Shown: piece by piece, positions 4,441 through 6,965 of the stretch
Layout: each line of letters starts with the position of its first letter
How positions within the stretch are numbered: position 1 is the stretch's first letter
The notes under the pieces: model-generated
What the model saw: the letters and a program-made list of their open reading frames with translations, nothing else
Database searches by the model: none
Told to the model about the DNA's origin: nothing
DNA from: a bacterium
Lineage (GTDB): Bacteria; SZUA-182; DTGQ01
Direction of reading: 5' to 3'
DNA length: 6,965 bases
NCBI GenBank assembly: GCA_040755755.1
Contig: JBFLZW010000056.1
Location: 1-6,965, forward strand
Position numbers and translations under genes: made by a program

Positions 4441-6965
4441 GGAGGAAAGCTCAGGACAAAACGTGATTGCAGGTGAAAGCGATGGCTGTGCTGTTTTTGA
4501 GAATGATCCATTTGGCCAGCCTCCGGGTAAGGACAGCCGCAGCCATACGGACAGCCATGCTGAAAGCAGGCCGGCAAATCAGCCGGGCACCGGGAATATG
4601 CGGAAATCCCCCCCTCTCCCTCCTCCTTTTCCTCCCTCAATAAAGGGAAGCGAAGGGGGAAGCTTGCGGGAAGGGGCGCGTGATTATGTAAAAACAGTGC
4701 TTTCCAGGGTTCTCAAAGTCCCGAAAAGCCAGGTGGACAGTCAGTCCACCTTTGAGAAATACGGGGTAGATTCGCTGGTGGTTATGGAGATTAACAAGGA
4801 GTTCGAGAAGGATTTTGGAAGCCTCCCCCCTACCCTGCTCTTCGAGAACATGTCGGTTGATGCCCTGGCGGATTATTTTATCAAAAAACATGAGCCTGTC
4901 TTAAGGAGGAAGATAGGGGCAGGAAAAGCACAGCTCGTGGAGACGGCGGACAGCCTCTTCAGGAGTGATGATCGCCTGAAGGGCGATGAGGCTGCAAATC
5001 AGATACATGAGCAGGAGTCAAGTAAAGATATAGCCATCATAGGAGTGAGCGGCCGCTATCCAGGGGCGGAAACCCTGGAGGATTATTGGGAAAATCTCAA
5101 AAATGGCCGTAACTGCATCAGCGAAATACCCCAGGATCGCTGGGACTGGAGGAAGCATTATGATCCTGACCCGCATAAAAAGGATAAACACTATAGCAAG
5201 TGGGGCGGGTTCATCAAGGATGTGGATAAGTTCGATTCCCTGTTTTTCAACATATCACCCAGAGAAGCGGAGGTGATGGACCCCCAGGAGCGTCTTTTCC
5301 TGGAGACCGTATGGGCGACTCTGGAAGATGCGGGCTACACGAGAAAAGACCTTGACAAAATCCACCGCCAGGTAGGTGTCTTTGTCGGGGTCATGAACGG
5401 CGATTACGGGTGGTTCAGTGCCGGGGCGTGGGCCGCAGGAGAGGCGGTGGGGACCGATTCCTCACATTGGTCACATGCCAACAGAGTTTCCTATTATTTC
5501 AATTTTCAGGGGCCGAGTCTGGCTGTCGATACCGCCTGCTCATCCTCGCTGACCGCCATTCACCTGGCCTGTGAAAGTATAAAAAGAGGAGAGTGCCAGG
5601 CAGCAATTGCCGGCGGGGTTAATCTCATTGTCCATCCTTTGCATTATGTCAAGTTATGCAAAATGAATATGCTGGCGGGAGATGACAGGTGCAAGAGCTT
5701 TGGGAGCGGAGCGGACGGGTTTGTGGATGGAGAGGGAGTCGGCGCGGTTTTGCTCAAACCTCTTGAGATGGCAATCAGAGATGGAGATCATATTTATGCG
5801 GTAATTAAAGGCTCTTTTATCAATTCCGGCGGGAAAACCAGCGGATATACCGTGCCCAACCCCAATGCACAGGCAACTCTGATATCGAAAGCATTGGAGA
5901 GAGCGGGAGTAAACCCAAGGACAATCAGTTACCTGGAGGCGCATGGCACGGGGACGTCATTAGGAGATCCCATTGAGATCGCCGGGTTAGTCAAGGCATT
6001 TGAGGAGCATACGGGAGAAGGGCATGCTCAGGACAGGCAATATTGCTCTCTTGGGTCAGTCAAGTCGAACATCGGCCACCTCGAATCAGCAGCAGGAATA
6101 GCAGGGCTCACGAAAGTGCTGTTGCAGATGAAGCATAAGCAGCTGGTTCCCTCGATCAACTCGGAAGAACTGAATCCTCACATTAATTTCGATGGCACAC
6201 CATTTTATCTTCAACGCGAATTGGCGGAATGGAAACAGCCGGTTATCGGGCAGCAGGGAGAAGAGAAACGATACCCCAGGCGAGCGGGAATCAGCTCATT
6301 CGGAGCAGGAGGAGCCTATGCCCATATTATACTTGAAGAATTCGATGCCCTGCCCCCCGCTTCCGATTCAGCAGGGCCGGAGCAGCAAATCCCGGAGCAA
6401 CACGTCATTATGCTTTCGGCCAAAAATGATGAGCGATTAAAAGTTTATGCTCAAAGGATCCTCGGTTATTTAGAAAGACAGAGAGCGGAAGAGAAAAGTC
6501 AGGACAGTCAGGACAGAATGAAGTTGGCTGAAATAGCCTATACCTTACAGGTGGGCCGGGAGGCCATGGAAGAGCGGCTGGCCTTGATAGTATCGAGTAT
6601 GGATGAGCTGATCCAAAAGCTGGCTCAATACTGTCAGGGGGCAGAAGATAAAGAAGATTTGTATCAAGGTAATGTAAAAAAGGATAAAACGAGAGCTGAG
6701 CTTCTGCTCGATGGAAGAGCAGGCGAAGAGTTTTTGAAAACCACCCTTTGTAACAGGCAACTTGGTAAATTAGCCCGGCTTTGGGTATCAGGGGTGGACG
6801 TGGAATGGGGGTTATTATACCCAAACGCCAGACCAAGACGCATATCTCTGCCTGCCTACCCTTTTGCCAGAGAAAGGCATTGGGTTACAGTCAGGGACGT
6901 CATCAGCCCGGCCAGGGCGTATACAAGCCAGGGCCAGGTTGCGGTGGGCCAGGTTTCAGGGCTTC
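3374..6965 (+). CDS. trans-AT type I polyketide synthase, 5' part of gene: cMT-ACP-KS-linker, continuing past the window
   Basis: The frame is open from ATG 3374 to the right edge (1197 complete codons) with no stop. The start is fixed by an ideal ribosome binding site and an upstream in-frame TGA. Order: C-methyltransferase (residues 1-355), Pro-rich linker (about 370-430), acyl carrier protein (436-505), linker, full ketosynthase (552-991), post-KS linker (992-1172), then the start of an unseen next domain. The first two domains have no KS of their own and complete the module whose KS-DH-KR end the preceding gene. The protein should methylate the alpha carbon, hold the chain on its ACP and pass it to its KS for the next extension. 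Same strand and a 291-base gap fit co-transcription. No docking domain is recognised at the N terminus. Product unknown. Confidence 0.96.
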   Translation, partial: MSTESILQFQQAFSELEKFGQVLLLDAFQRMGVFQRGDERHDKFHLRDRLKIIPGYFRLYDALLDILIRAGFIQLEGQRILTTSQIEEADLQAMLHNPDEHRNHLLAAFPGIEGHIRLLCACLASYPEVLTGRKDHMEVMFPQGSMSLVEGIYRGNRVADYYNTLMAQLVKIYIQQRLQHDPQAEIHIVELGAGTGGTSAFVLKLIDEYGQKLRYFYTDISLGFTQYGKRIFGEDYPFVEFKVLNIEEDPQRQGFKPNSADIVLASNVIHTTKRIDHTLRQIKKLLKANGLFMVNEVTQVQSFATLTFGLTSGWWLFEDEDNRLKGSPLLDLAGWKAVLEASGFRQIRALGFPGMPEESSGQNVIAGESDGCAVFENDPFGQPPGKDSRSHTDSHAESRPANQPGTGNMRKSPPLPPPFPPSIKGSEGGSLREGARDYVKTVLSRVLKVPKSQVDSQSTFEKYGVDSLVVMEINKEFEKDFGSLPPTLLFENMSVDALADYFIKKHEPVLRRKIGAGKAQLVETADSLFRSDDRLKGDEAANQIHEQESSKDIAIIGVSGRYPGAETLEDYWENLKNGRNCISEIPQDRWDWRKHYDPDPHKKDKHYSKWGGFIKDVDKFDSLFFNISPREAEVMDPQERLFLETVWATLEDAGYTRKDLDKIHRQVGVFVGVMNGDYGWFSAGAWAAGEAVGTDSSHWSHANRVSYYFNFQGPSLAVDTACSSSLTAIHLACESIKRGECQAAIAGGVNLIVHPLHYVKLCKMNMLAGDDRCKSFGSGADGFVDGEGVGAVLLKPLEMAIRDGDHIYAVIKGSFINSGGKTSGYTVPNPNAQATLISKALERAGVNPRTISYLEAHGTGTSLGDPIEIAGLVKAFEEHTGEGHAQDRQYCSLGSVKSNIGHLESAAGIAGLTKVLLQMKHKQLVPSINSEELNPHINFDGTPFYLQRELAEWKQPVIGQQGEEKRYPRRAGISSFGAGGAYAHIILEEFDALPPASDSAGPEQQIPEQHVIMLSAKNDERLKVYAQRILGYLERQRAEEKSQDSQDRMKLAEIAYTLQVGREAMEERLALIVSSMDELIQKLAQYCQGAEDKEDLYQGNVKKDKTRAELLLDGRAGEEFLKTTLCNRQLGKLARLWVSGVDVEWGLLYPNARPRRISLPAYPFARERHWVTVRDVISPARAYTSQGQVAVGQVSGL
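4601..4663. repeat. pyrimidine tract followed by purine-rich stretch, in frame in the cMT-ACP linker
   Basis: Bases 4607-4638 are 32 consecutive pyrimidines. They are followed by a purine-rich stretch (4639-4663, including AAAGGGAAG and GAAGGGGGAA), giving imperfect self-complementarity. It is translated as a Pro-rich then Gly/Ser-rich linker (PPLPPPFPPS, then IKGSEGGS). The pattern recalls C-run/G-run palindromic repeats found between genes elsewhere, here apparently tolerated as a flexible linker. Simple selection for a Pro-rich linker is the alternative. Confidence 0.5.
4670..4890 (+). other. acyl carrier protein (ACP) domain
   Basis: This small helical domain carries the growing chain on phosphopantetheine. 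The attachment site is Ser467 (base 4772) in YGVDSLVVMEI, the standard GxDS context. Helix 1 (YVKTVLSRVLKVP) and the final helix (VDALADYFIKKH) are recognisable. It is a single copy, not a tandem pair. The Trp-containing motif that I recall from ACPs acting in beta-branching is not seen. It is the only carrier in the window, so it must serve the split KS-DH-KR/cMT module. Confidence 0.93.
5027..6349 (+). other. ketosynthase (KS) domain, complete, condensing type
   Basis: The domain runs from DIAIIGVSGRYPGAE (residue 552) to AYAHIILEE. The nucleophile Cys722 (base 5537) lies in DTACSSSLTAIH. His857 (base 5942) is in EAHGTGTSLGDP and His902 (base 6077) in SNIGHLESAAG. The 135-residue Cys-to-first-His distance is normal. 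All three catalytic residues are present, so it is an extending KS and not a non-elongating KS0. By collinearity it accepts the product of the upstream split module, predicted to be alpha-methyl alpha,beta-unsaturated. MNGDYGWF (from residue 674) lies in a part of the KS that varies between trans-AT substrate clades. Confidence 0.95.
6350..6890 (+). other. second post-KS linker (trans-AT docking/adapter region)
   Basis: This region has the same landmarks as the linker of the first gene: VIMLSAKNDERLKVYAQ, AYTLQVGREAMEERLALIVSS, a single LYQGNV unit, LWVSGVDVEW and LPAYPFARERHW. No AT lies between the KS and this end motif. The protein continues beyond it for about 25 residues into a Gln/Gly/Val-rich stretch with no recognisable domain before the window ends. 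The next domain, DH or otherwise, is not visible. Confidence 0.88.
6497..6514 (+). repeat. perfect 9-bp tandem duplication in the post-KS linker
   Basis: AGTCAGGAC occurs twice back to back (6497-6505 and 6506-6514), giving two SQD tripeptides in a charged stretch (EEKSQDSQDR). It is a small slippage-type repeat that keeps the frame, in the same linker class as the 289-369 duplication but at a different position. Confidence 0.8.

Noticed and set aside
6192-6440. An 82-codon + strand ORF in another frame within the KS and linker region
   Set aside because: It overlaps the conserved end of the KS, where the PKS frame gives family-typical protein. The shifted frame gives no recognisable motif.
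164-6600. Recent gene conversion between the two post-KS linkers (164-228 and 6536-6600)
   Set aside because: About 53 of 65 bases match, but most differences are synonymous and the longest exact run is only about 14 bases. This fits protein-level conservation of AYTLQVGREAMEERLA and not a recent DNA exchange.

Overview
The window lies inside a modular type I polyketide synthase (PKS) of the trans-acyltransferase class. It holds parts of two very large genes on the + strand. The first enters from the left edge already open and ends at 3082. The second starts at 3374 and runs off the right edge. Neither has an embedded AT domain: each post-KS linker (about 2-628 and 6350-6890) passes directly to the expected end motif (LP-[TA]-YPFAR-x-RHW) with no GHSxG-type AT between. 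Malonyl units are therefore presumably supplied by a separate AT.

Layout: 2-628 is the tail of a ketosynthase and its linker. 632-1470 is a dehydratase. 1499-2990 is a ketoreductase with its structural subdomain. 2990-3082 is a short tail with no carrier protein. 3083-3373 is a repeat-rich spacer. 3374-4440 is a C-methyltransferase, 4670-4890 one acyl carrier protein, 5027-6349 a complete ketosynthase, and 6350-6965 the next post-KS linker and window end. Read together, the two proteins form one split module, KS-DH-KR | cMT-ACP, followed by the start of the next module. All main catalytic residues are visible, so the predicted unit is an alpha-methyl, alpha,beta-unsaturated thioester passed to the KS at 5027-6349.

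The most unusual feature is where the module is broken. The spacer between KR and cMT consists almost entirely of a hexamer array and a large imperfect inverted repeat of the accacagagacacagag type. Such repeats are, to my recollection, scattered between genes in many uncultivated bacteria. Two further palindrome-like or strand-asymmetric stretches (3-43 and 4601-4663) sit in frame inside interdomain linkers, and two small tandem duplications lie in the post-KS linkers. Repeats thus sit at the joints of this assembly line and not in the visible catalytic cores.

The organism cannot be named. Fairly balanced base composition, strong Shine-Dalgarno use, trans-AT PKS and dispersed palindromic repeats fit an environmental Gram-negative-type bacterium, perhaps Desulfobacterota or a related uncultivated lineage (low confidence). 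No RNA gene, CRISPR array, transposase or promoter was recognised.
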